NCBI GenBank assembly: GCA_003290165.1
Contig: QNQO01000644.1
Location: 310,001-374,000 of the forward strand
From: Berberis thunbergii
Taxonomy: Eukaryota; Streptophyta; Magnoliopsida; Ranunculales; Berberidaceae
DNA length: 64,000 bases
Reading direction: 5' to 3'
Shown piece by piece: positions 12,597 through 23,416 of this stretch. The position numbers and the translations under genes are program-made. How positions within the stretch are numbered: the first letter of the stretch is position 1; each line of letters starts with the position of its first letter. The notes below the pieces were generated by a model that ran no database searches, was not told where the DNA came from, and worked only from the letters and a program-made list of their open reading frames with translations.

Positions 12597-13246
12597 CAGT
12601 TTTTTGTTTGTTTACTCACACACCACACACACAAACACAATTCCATGTGGTTAACATTAGACCAAGAGGTAGCTGTGAGTAAGCTGGAAAACTGCCTATG
12701 TTATAATTGGAAATTTTTAATAGGATTCTGAATCTTGCCATGTATTCCGTCAAAAATACAATTTGTCCATATAACAGAGTACATCACATGGAAAAGTCAT
12801 ATTTATGAAGATTTTTATAAAGAGATGTCGATCACAATTTTGTAATCAATCAATAGCACATATAAAGTCAACAATTTTGTTTAGAGTAGAAGATGGGAAA
12901 ACGATTTTGTAAGTTGATACAATTTTCCAATCAATCAAAATGACCTACTTCAAGTCAACAAACCAACTTGTTACTGATGTCCTACTCTTTTATTAAGGGA
13001 AGAACAAGGGTAAAGAGAAATCCAAATCAGTCAGAGAAAAAATTTTAAAAATTAAAATTAAATTTTAAAAAATAATAATAATAATAAAAATAAAAACAAA
13101 GAAAGAACGACACCGTGATGGGCATGGTACGCGACTGTAACATCTTATTATGATGATAGTTTCTATTTCAGATTTCAACACCCTAGCGTCGACTTCAAGG
13201 ACGTCTGATCTACTAAAATTGACAAATGCAAAAGAGCCATCCTCCA
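12597..13246. repeat. Direct repeat, copy 1 of a ~650-bp duplication
   Basis: Starts TTTTTTGTTTGTTTACTCAC and ends GCAAAAGAGCCATCCT. It matches 14624-15279 along nearly its whole length with scattered differences and small indels; a block of about 40 bp near 14708-14745 is present only in the second copy. It is non-coding and does not start TG and end CA, so it does not look like an LTR pair. Confidence 0.8.
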
Positions 13247-14623
13247 AGAACTCATAGTGTTCATCCGAACGACATCACCAAGAACTCATAGTGTTCATCA
13301 TGAGTACGAAATGTTGTTTTGGAAATATCCTCATCATGTACTTTGATTTGATGATAGCCGGAACGAAGGTCGAGTTTAGAAAAAATGGTCACGCCTTGTA
13401 GTTCGTCGAGTAACTCATCCACGACTGGTATAGGAAAGCGATCATTGATAGTGATTTTATTAAGTGCACGATAATCTACACACATGCGCCATGAGCCATC
13501 TTTCTTTTTCACGAGTAACACCGAAGAAGAAAACGGGCTCAGACTTGGTCGTATAAAACCAGCATTCCGAAGCTCGTGAACCACTTTTTCAATTTCTGCT
13601 TTCTAAAAATGGGGGTAACGGTATGGTCGAACATTGACTGGGGCAGCGTCTAGTAAGAGTGGTATGCGATGATCATGCTCCCTTGGAGGAGGAAGCGACT
13701 GAGGAAGTCCAAATACATCGGAGAATTTGGAAAGAAGTTGTGTGACAGCGAAATGGTCTTGTTCGTTGTTCCAAAATAGCGACTTGGTCAGGCTCCCCTG
13801 GGCTGCACGTTGTTCACAAACAGCGACGTGATCTAGTGGTTGCTTCTGGACGACGAGGTCCCTTGTGTGGAAAAGGATGCCATGTTGTTCTTGACGTAAT
13901 GTTCGAGTGATCTTCTCGTTGTTCGTAAACATAATCATAGGAGAATTGTTGCCCACCAATGTATAAACACGATCGGCGACGGTGAATTGCATGACCAACT
14001 TGCTGAAGTCCCAAACAATGCGACCCAGTGTGCGAAGCCACTGAGTACCCAATACCACATTGCAACTCGTGATAGCTAGTAGCGAGAAGTCGGCAAAGAG
14101 CTCGTACCCTGAATAGTCATCGCGATATTCCGACAAGAACCGCGACTAGACAAATAGCCACCATCAGTGATCATGACTTTAAAATCGTTGGTGTATGCAA
14201 TTGGAATACCACATTGCTTTGCAACACTCGGATGGAAAAACTTGTGCGTAGAGCCAGTTTATGAGGACGAGAATCTGGCGATGCTTCAAGCTACCGGTGA
14301 CTCACATGGTTTCTGGCCTGGTCGATCCCATAAGAGCATGGAGGGAAATTTCCATCGCAGGGTCGATACATGAAAGAATGACGTTGTCTTCCGGAGAATA
14401 CTCTTCAAGGGCAGCATCCAGTAACAGCAATTGCGGTTTAAGACAGCGATGACCTGGTTTAAAGGTTTTGTCGCAGTTGAAACATAAACCTTTCTCGCGT
14501 CGTTCTCATTATTCGGCCCAAGTTAATCGCTTCATGCCAAAAGGCAAGGCGGGATTTGGGATAGGGGTCTTAAAATTAGGCTGAGGAGCCACAGGACGTG
14601 AAGGCTGTCTATGGTACCCTCTT
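13247..14623 (-). mobile_element. Ty3/gypsy fragment: gag zinc knuckle, protease and part of reverse transcriptase
   Basis: Minus strand. Near 14500-14440 the peptide LCFNCDKTFKPGHRC is the gag zinc knuckle. The protease region follows (LLAITSCNVVLGTQWLRTLG, about 14080-14020). Reverse transcriptase starts near 13680 (HDHRIPLLLDAAPVNVRPYR) and continues at 13584-13261 with [20 protein letters not shown] and [14 protein letters not shown], stopping at FLVMSFG before the YxDD box. Stops and frame changes interrupt it. It is an internal fragment with neither LTR. It runs opposite to the integrase fragment at 10049-11562, so the two are not simply one broken element. Confidence 0.87.
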
Positions 14624-15279
14624 TCAGTTTTTTGTTTGTTTACTCACACCACACACACAAACACAATTCCATGTGGTTAACATTAGACCAAGAGTTAGCT
14701 GTGAGTTAGCTGAGAATCCCTCGCCCGTTTCCTCACCAATTAGAATTCCCCCTATGTTATGATTGGAAATTTTTAATAGGATTCTGAATCTTGCCATGTA
14801 TTCCGTCAAAAATACAATTTGTCCATATAACAGAGTACATCACATGGAAAGGTCATATTTATGAAGATTTTTATAAAGAGATGTCGATCACAATTTTGTA
14901 ATCAATCAATAGCACATATAAAGTCAACAATTTTGTTTAGAGTAGAAGATGGGAAAACGATTTTGTAAGTTGATACAATTTTCCAATCAATCAAAATGTC
15001 CTACTTCAAGTCAACAAACAAACAAACAAACCAACTTGTTACTCTTGTCCTACTCTTTTATTAAGGGAAGAACAAGGGTAACGATAAATCCAAATCAGTC
15101 TGAGAAAAAAAAATTAAAATTTAAAAAATAATCAAAGAAAGAATGACACCGTGATGGGCATGGTACGCGACTGTAACATCTTATTATGATGATAAATGCT
15201 ATTTCAGATTTCAACACCCTAGCGTCGACTTCAAGGACGTCTGATCAACTAAAATTGACAAATGCAAAAGGGCCATCCT
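14624..15279. repeat. Direct repeat, copy 2 of a ~650-bp duplication
   Basis: Same sequence as 12597-13246, in the same orientation, beginning directly after the gypsy fragment. To the right it continues into CTTGCCTTGCCTTGCC and unique DNA, whereas copy 1 breaks off into the reverse transcriptase fragment. The original locus was probably 12596 joined to this copy. Confidence 0.8.
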
Positions 15280-15963
15280 TGCCTTGCCTTGCCTGCACAT
15301 CAGCAGATGCAGTTCTCAAAAGAGTATCAATAACATCAAGCATACAGACAAGCTACCGTTCACCATTTTGATTCCTTGTCCATTCCCTGACAAAATCCTT
15401 AACCATACTCTCTTGTAATTTAGTTTGCAAGACCTATTCTTCAATTTGGATTCAGACATAACCTCTTTGGAATCAAGAATCCGACTGGGCAACCTTATTA
15501 CAACATGTTAACACAGCCTCACACACAAACCTGGTTAACATCAGAAAATCCGGTAACCCTGATTGACATATAAGTTTATTAGCCTTCACTAGTTTCACAT
15601 TCTCTGCCGTACTAAAAAAACTATGAAAATGGCCCAAGATGAACCAGAAAATTTCAACTGTTCCGCAATTTTGACTAAAAATGGTTTGTATAACCTATAT
15701 TAGATACCCTGTTACAATATAAGGCAAGTGACTGACCCAGAGCTCACGGACAGTATGATAATCACTGCAGCTAGAATTTGGATGATGGATCACTTGATTC
15801 TCCACTTTAACTCTATTCCAATTTCCACTCATTTGATTAGCAAACGAGTGCATGAAGCTCCAACCAACAATAATGTTTCAATAACCTTTTTGCGAGTCAT
15901 GCACCCATTAAGACACTTTCAAAACTTCGCCTCACTTGGCCTGTTTCTCACCTTATTATTCTA
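15280..15963. other. 3' flank of the At5g58100-like gene
   Basis: Non-coding stretch after the stop codon at 15964 (minus-strand gene), probably its 3' UTR plus spacer. Short open frames such as 15728-15967 have no recognisable similarity. Confidence 0.4.
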
Positions 15964-18900
15964 CTAATTAATTTTTGGCTTGGGTCTCCTTGGCCTCAAC
16001 AAAAACCACAAAATACCAATCACTAGCAAAAATGCAGGTATTGTCGTCATGTCAAACTCTACATCAACTTTCCTTTCCACAGTGCACTGAACTGGGTGGA
16101 GATGCGCGGTAGTTGCATTTACAGAATTTGCGAACCTGCATTTGAGAAGAATGAGTTGTTATTTATGCAGTAACAATCTGTTCATTAGCAATAAAACAAC
16201 TATTCAACAGTACTCAACGCCATTTCTTAAAAATAAATAATGTCTAATACCAAAGGAAACGCTCTTAGACCAAATTGAAGAGGTTTACACTTTACCTTGG
16301 GGGTAATTTTTACCCTAGAGAGAATTGACTTAAAGAGCATAATATGTTTTGTACCAATTAACCAACATTGACAGAAAACTGCCAAAGCCCAGTTTTGAGG
16401 TGCAGTTCATTCAACCACAGTTACTTAAAAACAAATCATTTATACTTTCTGCATCTCTGCAAGGTAACAACCCCTGCCCATCAAACCACCAGTAATAAGA
16501 AAATACAATGAATGTGTTTTTCAAGAAATCAATGAGCAAGCGGTGCCATGGCTAAAGAAGTAAAGAGAGTTTCAATAGAAAAAAAAAATGTGTTCATCTT
16601 CTCTTTTTTATTGCATATGCCAAGCATATCCAACTATATGAAGGCCCAGCGTTATGTCAGAACAACTTGCAAATCTTGGCTCTCAAGGAATAAAATATGC
16701 AAGAAGCTATTGGGGTATGAAGATTATAAAAGGTATTAGTTTGAGAGCCTAACCCTTTCGATGCATCTTCTAGACTAGTCAGAAGCCTCATAGCATCTGT
16801 AAAGCGCAGCTCCCCTGCAACAGTTGAGATCTGGAACCAGACAATCAAGTTTTTATTTACTGAAATCAAACTTATATAAAATGGAAATTAAAAACCATAT
16901 CTCAATACCAACTACAGAAAAGAACTGCACTCACTCTTCTCCACAGGCCACTAACACGGTTGTATTTGGTTACCAGTTCACGCTCGTGAGACTGGAAGAG
17001 TTTAAGAGTCCGTTCAGCTGTTTGTTTGTTTTTTTCTTTGTTAAGTTGCAACTGAAAATAATCTTTGGATGGTACTAGATCCATTTCACACAACCCTGAC
17101 ATTCATGCAATGTTGGCGTAACATTTCGCATTATAATAAATCCTATTTTGAGAAAGTAGTTGAAAGAATAAACTAAAAAAGTAACCACACTTTTCTTTTC
17201 AAAACATGACAAAGCTAGGTTGCATAGATGCAGGTAAAGGTGCCACACTCTGTGCAGGGGAGCAGAGCATCACAAAGCGATGCTGAAAAAATTAAGATTT
17301 ATAGCAAGGGGGTATTTCCCATCACTGAACTTCTAGATATAAAACAAAATTAAAATACATGTAACACAACTGATAAAAATAATGATAACTGTACAAGGAA
17401 CTGCAAAAGAACAAATCTCAGTCTCAGGGCCACTGTTCGAAATCAAGGATTCTTAGTTATCGGAGACATTGTAGTGCTCGAGTACGTAACCTGTAGACAC
17501 AAACAAATTATGTACCAAATCAGAAGCCTATGTTCACCTAGCTTTGTGGTATCGGTGCCATACATTTTACTTTCAAAACAAACAAGGTGCCAAAATGGGG
17601 GGGAGGGAATTTTAAACAAACAAGGTGCAAAAATAAAATTAAGAAAAAAACGAAAATAAAATTATATATATAAAGATTGCCACATATCCTGATTCACAGG
17701 AAAAAAACAAAATATAGCTAAGGATACACGTGCGCTCCATTGCTAGATGATGAACAGCAGAATTAACCATTTGTATTGACTCCTCTAGCGTCGTAATCAT
17801 ATAGCTCCGCGCTATTGTATCAGACTGAAACTGTGAGATGTGCCATCCTTGAGAAGTGATGGACAAAGGGTTGCATCCAACTGACCATATCCAGTCCTAT
17901 ATATTGCAGAAGATATATTAACTTAAAGGACATTGAAGGTAACAAAAATAACCACTCAATACAAGACAAATCCTATGTTAAGCTATAAAGCAACCAGAGT
18001 AAATTCAACATCTAGCAGACAGATAAACCATACCATACGGTTCGACATACCTCAATTGCAGTTTCATGGGCATGACTGTAAACAAGGTGAAGGGGAAGCA
18101 AACCAGCTAAATGTTCAGCAGTAGCAGCCAAGGCAGCTTTTACAGGTCTCCTGAGGAAAACAATAGCAAGACATATGTTACAGATACCTGATGCGCTGTT
18201 GTTTGTCCCGCATTCCAATATCAAAAGAAGTAAATTTTATGGCTCACAAATTAAGGTAAATTTGAATGGTTACATATAAGATCACTTTATGAATGAACTA
18301 ATTACTTCAATAAAATCACTTACCTCAAATCCCACAAAAGTGACTTGCCATTACATTGCAGATGGCTTTCCCAGGATGAGTGCTCCGATTGGACAACAAT
18401 GACCATGTCTGGAAGTGCCTTTGCTTGATAATGTTTATCAACAAATAAGGGATCACTATGTATAAACCAAAATATAGGCCACTTCCACAGTAGATCTACT
18501 ATGTGCATGGGTTCCTGTGTCACGGGAACAAGAACAAAGGTTGATGTAGTCATTCATATATACAACTTAGCAATTAAGATAGCAATACAACTATAGAAAG
18601 ATGGTTTTGTAGACAAAACCTATGAAACCACCTTGCAACTACCCTTATCTTATGTATAATTAAATACTGCACATGGCTGAACCATAATGGCTAGAAATGC
18701 CAATACTAGGCTTCTAAACAAGAAAATTCAATTCATACAAACTATAGAAACTTCGCAACAGTCCACCAAGAATAGGGTGTAGATGAATGACAATGCTAAT
18801 GACATAAACTTTGGATTAGTAAAGACATAAGACTATGGAACTACTTACAGAAAAAAGAACCAAGAACTAAAAACTATTAAGTTATTACTTTTAATTATTA

Positions 18901-21900
18901 AGGTATTATTTTTAGGGTTAATTTATGATACCCCCAAAAGAAATAGCTAAATAAAGGTCACCCCCTATTTGATATCATATTGTAATATTTTTTGTGGCAT
19001 GTATTTAGCTAACGGTTGAGTTTATGGGACGAATTAATATTTTGATAACTTCAGTAATGAAGACGGTTTTTTCTATTTTGGTTTAGTTCTTTTTATTTGC
19101 TCAAGCTTTTACTTCATCAGTTTTCATCATCCTGAAATGTTTTGTTTAACTCTTATAAGTTGGTTGATTATGTGTGTGCCGACTCCCCTTATTTTTTGTC
19201 TTTGGTGATGTGAATTTTTCGGAGTCAGAGCGTGACATGGCCCTTCAATAACTTGAGGGTATTTTAGGCATCAAAACTTTTTCCATTTGAAACAACATGT
19301 AGTCCACACACAACGGGTCAGGGGAAACTACAGTACAATATCAAATAGAGGGGGACTTTTAATAGCTATTTGTTTTGGGGGGTATCGTAAATTAACCCTT
19401 ATTTTTATTAAATTAACCCTTATTTGATGCACAAGTATGAAAGTTTCTTACAAGTATGAAAGTTTCTTATATTTGAATCATATACAATGTGCATGGAAAC
19501 CGTTGAACAGATATCCCCAATAGCGTTTGTTTAGGAATACAGCTGACACATACATTCCCTGTTTTGCAAAGGAAGGTACAAAGATATCCTATACGAAAGA
19601 AAGTAGATTACCTTTCAATGAACCATCATCGTTCAACCTCTGCAACTGATGTTGGAGAATGGAGAAGTCAAGGTAGGAACGGACAGTTGTTCTGTATGTT
19701 CCATTAACTAACAATAGTGGGACTGCAGCTGCACGCCGTGAAACAGAAAAGGCCATTGCCAAAGCTGAATCCTCAGAAAGCGTCAACCTAAAATCAGAAA
19801 ATTGATACCATATGGAATAATGAGGATAATGGTGGAAAATAAAACATCCAACCTCATTCTCTTCCTTGCAATGAAGCAGGTGACAAAAGGAACACCAAAG
19901 ATTTAGACACAAGCAACTGTATAAAATTTGATTATAATACACAAGTAACCTTGAAACAAAAACACATAAGCAACAATTGTTCTGAAGAGAACGATAGAGT
20001 ACTTACAAATATTGACTAAACAGTGCCTTTTGGGAAGGAAACAACAAGGAGGATAGCCCGTCCATGAGAGGCTTGAGATCCACAGGTAATTGTTCAGCTT
20101 TATCCATGACAACTTTGTAGAAGGGGCTGAGAGTCTCTCCAATATGTGGAACTCGTGTATGTTCAAAAACGTGATCAAGGTTTATGAACCAGCGCCCCAA
20201 TTCTTCTATACCAAGCTTGAAATCTTAAACACAAAAGACAATAATATCCAATCAATATACATAAGTTGCAAGGAAGAGAAAGTAGCAGATGCCCAAAAGA
20301 AATTTTGTACCCTGGTTCCCTTTTCCCTCGAATCCAATGAAAATGAAATTCACAGGGACTGGAAGATAGATGGAGTCAACTTCATTAGCTTCATAGAATT
20401 TGCAATGCTACCTATAAAAGAAGATAATAACCAAGAATGTAAAAACTTAAAAGATTAAATGGGGCCAACTTCAGAATGTTAATAATCATGAATGAACTGA
20501 AGAGAGGCAAAGAATGGTTGCATAGATGATAGATAGTTTCAATATGCGAATACACCTCGAATTAACAACGAGATCATCAAGACAAGCTCCTACAAGGATA
20601 GCTAAACGCAATGTCAGATGCATCCCATAATCTTCATGACGATCCTTCTACTCTCTTTTTTTCTCATTTGTAGAACATTATCTTATTCTTTCAAGCCAAA
20701 TACTCCCACACTATCACAAGGAGTCAACAATCCAAGAACTTAACCAACACAAAGCTCCCTAACACCCAGACACACTTCTTTGATCATCAACGTTTTCACA
20801 TATATTTTCAAAAGTTTCAATTCTTTACAAATATTTCAAGCATATTATGGAAAGTTAATACCACATATGTAGCAACATTGATCTACAAGCGAAAGAAATA
20901 TGACGAATAATATAACTTATTGCAGAAAAAATAAATAATAATATTATTACGTACAAAGTGTCCTAGACTTGTATCGTGTATTTTTAGTCAACACATGTAA
21001 CACCTTGTATCCGTCAAACACTGACACAAGGAGTCGATATTATTACATAAATGTCAACAAAAATGTGCTTGGCCCATCTCTTTCTTTAGTATACTTGTAG
21101 TTTTAGTGACTACGAGGAGAGACCATGAAAAAATAAATCTAAAAAGAACTTGGTATATTCACATAACAACATATGGCCATGAAAAACGTTGAAGAAAGAT
21201 GTGCTCTTACCTGCCTCGGTATAGTTGACAACACCAACTTTTCCAGGGCTGGAAGCTTCAAAATCGTCAAAGTCTGAGAGATGAAACAACATTACATGAT
21301 GATATTAACATAAGAAAATGCACAGGAGTAAGAAAGAAGCAATGTGTGCAGTTCTTGTGGTTTCAAGCATTCCTCAAATATATGATGATAAAAATTGTGA
21401 AAAAAGGAGGAAACTTGACTTACCTCCAAGAAGAACAGACTCGCTCCAGAATTTACTCTTTTCTTTAAGATTAAATAAACAAATAATACTGAAGATTTCC
21501 TGGGACTAGATTCCGGAGTAGCTCCAAATGTGCTAGTAACTAGAACCTGTATGATGCAATTGTATAGTAAAACATTATCCAGAAAGCAAGGGTATTGTGA
21601 CTATAACTTAGTTGTAGAATGTAGTATTAAAACACCCGCTGTCTTGGGCCGTAGGGAGCTTATAAACCTAAGCGACAACTCCACATTACTTGACGTAAGA
21701 CTATCCAAACCAACTCCATCCCAACAGGTGATAATGGGCGAAGAATAGCAGCTAATACTCGTCAAAATCAATCTTGAAAAGGAAATATAATTACTTTGAA
21801 TCACAAGTCTTGAGGTTGAAGATTACTTACAAAGAAAATGAATCCTATGAGTTGCTGAGCGAGGATCCTCCTCCACCTCCAATTACTACTACTTGTCCAT

Positions 21901-21917
21901 CTTCCAAAATCATCCAT
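15964..21917 (-). pseudogene. At5g58100-like membrane protein, internally deleted and frameshifted
   Basis: Exons (minus): 21917-21831, 21546-21424, 21273-21211, 20411-20311, 20223-20007, 19787-19612, 18514-18324, 18150-18051, 17896-17728, 17017-16935, 16830-16754, 16135-15964. Recognisable blocks: NFIFIGFEGKGNQ, FSVSRRAAAVPLLLVNGTYR, PIFWFIHSDPL, HLAGLLPLHLVYSHAHETAI, FQSDTIARSYMITTLEESI and a C-terminal membrane anchor IPAFLLVIGILWFLLRP ending KPKIN. These match a conserved plant secretory-pathway membrane protein (Arabidopsis At5g58100, linked to pollen wall formation as far as I recall). Defects: a base missing in exon 2 (near 21494), one missing in exon 4 (near 20380), one extra in exon 7 (near 18471), and in exon 5 the stretch FYKVVMDK runs straight into QLPVDLKPLMDG, skipping roughly 400 residues of the Arabidopsis protein. 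Splice sites remain good. Probably a recent pseudogene; sequence error cannot explain the deletion. Confidence 0.75.
18915..19398. mobile_element. Mutator-type MITE with 9-bp target duplication
   Basis: A 484-bp element in intron 6 of the At5g58100-like gene. Exact 9-bp direct repeats TTATTTTTA flank it (18906-18914, 19399-19407). Ends are inverted repeats of about 70 bp beginning GGGTTAATTTATGATACCCC on the left and GGGTTAATTTACGATACCCC on the right (opposite strand). The long inverted ends and 9-bp duplication fit a non-autonomous Mutator-like element. No coding capacity. Confidence 0.82.
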
Positions 21918-22571
21918 CTTTCTCTTTTTGAGTTCAGGAGGATGGGTTTTAATGAGTGGTCTTCCTCTTCGGGCAGCTCCCTTTGGTGTTGGTGGGTTCG
22001 GGTTTCAGTGATGAGATTCAGTAGAGGTTTTTGGTTTGGACGCTCTGCACTTCTTTGGTGAAATGAAAGATGCAAAATCTTTATATGCACACCCACCATT
22101 TTCTTTTCCAAAACCATGACCCCAAACTCTTTCTTTTTTCTTTTACGAGGAAAATGGAGAATCAAAAAAATAAAGAACAATTCTACACGGTCCGCTCAAT
22201 ATCCCGTTCTTGGTCCGGATCCTCTCAGGCACGTGCCATAGAAAGGGTGTTTGCCACGTGAAGAATCCTCAAGCGGGCAGTTTGTGGGGAGTAAGTCAGG
22301 TAGCTTAGGCTTTTAAGTATTTTTTTATTTTATTTTTTTCTTTCTCCAAGCTCCAAATTTCTCCAAGCTCCTCCTGCGCAGATCTGCGAATCTGGCCAAG
22401 GTCCTCTGCTCCGCTCGCTCCTCTGCTCCTCCTCACGCCTCCGCTGCTCGGCTCCTCCTCACGCCTCGGCAAGCAAAGGCCCAAATCTGCTTCCTCTTTG
22501 GCAAGCTCCAACACTTCGACTCCAAGAAGAAAAACGAATCTGCTTCATCTTCACGCCTCCTCCTCTGCTAG

Positions 22572-22960
22572 AGAGTTAACTATTCGGAACTGTTCAAAAG
22601 AAGATATGGACTTGCCAGATTGGATAGGTACTCTAACATCGCTTGAGAGTTTGAAGATTCAAGGTTGCAGGAATAGGAAAGTACTGCCAGAAGGGATTTA
22701 AAACCTCACTGCTCTGCCAATGGTAGTTTGGTTGGATGGTTAAGACTGTGGTGGTTTAACCTCCACGTCTCAGGTTCTATACCCACCGACGGCACGCTTG
22801 CCTTTCAAAAAAACAAAAAACAAAAAAACCTCACTGCTCTGAGAATACTGATGATTATAGGATGTGATGCTGTATTGGAGAGAAGATGCAAAAGGTACAC
22901 TGGAGAAGACTGGTCCAAGATTGCCCATGTTTTATTTGTTGACATCACAAGTGACAGAGG
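22572..22960 (+). pseudogene. NBS-LRR disease resistance gene fragment, 3' end
   Basis: Inside the Mutator-like element. Before the SINE, 22572-22700 reads as LRR repeats (LPDWIGTLTSLESLKIQGC, then LPEGI) and ends in a stop at GGGATTTAA. After the SINE, 22841-22960 resumes as LTALRILMIIGC and then RRCKRYTGEDWSKIAHV, the typical C-terminal end of CC-NBS-LRR (RGA-type) proteins: ERC...GEDW.KIAHI. The nucleotide-binding domain is absent. It is a captured fragment, interrupted by a SINE, and not a working resistance gene. Confidence 0.75.
22717..22825 (+). mobile_element. tRNA-derived SINE with 16-bp target duplication
   Basis: About 109 bp. It starts CCAATGGTAGTTTGGTTGGA, has a box A-like TGGTTGGATGGTTAAG and box B-like GGTTCTATACCC, and ends in an A-rich tail (AAAAAAACAAAAAACAAAA). 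An identical repeat AAACCTCACTGCTCTG flanks it (22701-22716, 22826-22841), as expected for LINE-mediated retroposition. A second copy is at 58780-58878. Confidence 0.85.
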
Positions 22961-23017
22961 AAATGGCCAGTGACGGAAGAAATTCTTTATGATTATCAGT
23001 TTATGTGAGTTAATTAG

Positions 23018-23416
23018 ATGTTGTTTTTCTTTTTCAGGTGTAAAGGATTGTACGTCAAATGTGCAACCAAGAAGGCCATACAGCAAAAAAGTGTCGCTGG
23101 GTTTATAGCTCTTGTTGAGAGCCAAAATGTAATGGGGTTCGATAAATTTGGACTTCGGACACTACCAAGAACCCTAAAAGAAAGTTCATGTTGTGTCAGT
23201 TTTCAAGCTGTGGAGATTTTTAATGGTTAGATGAAGCTCTAGAGTTTGGTTCAAGCAGCCAAACCCGCACTTCATGTTTCAAATGTGGGGGAAGTTGGGC
23301 ATTGGGCTAAAAACTGTCATAGAGCTAGAGCTAAAAAGGGAAAGAAACTAGTTGTTAGTTTTAAGATAGAAATGGAAGATCTTTGTGATCAGTTGAATGA
23401 GAAAATGCAAATGTAA
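23018..23416 (+). pseudogene. CCHC zinc-knuckle gene fragment captured in the Mutator-like element
   Basis: The clearest peptide is at about 23270-23416: CFKCG, then after a one-base shift EVGHWAKNCHRARAKKGKK and EMEDLCDQLNEKMQM before a stop. CxxCxxxGHxxxxC is a zinc knuckle, found in nucleic-acid-binding proteins. An upstream segment, 23035-23230, reads CKGLYVKCATKKAIQQKS and may be part of the same source gene. The donor gene cannot be named from this. Confidence 0.5.

Noticed and set aside
12597..15279. A complete LTR retrotransposon with 650-bp LTRs
   Set aside because: The repeats lack TG...CA ends, no primer-binding site or polypurine tract adjoins them, and the internal part starts in gag and stops in reverse transcriptase.
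21424..21546. A 27-base intron to explain the frame change in exon 2 of the At5g58100-like gene
   Set aside because: A GT at CTTCAGTATT and a following AAAG could be read as splice sites, but 27 bases is far below the length of plant introns. A missing base fits the homologous peptide better.
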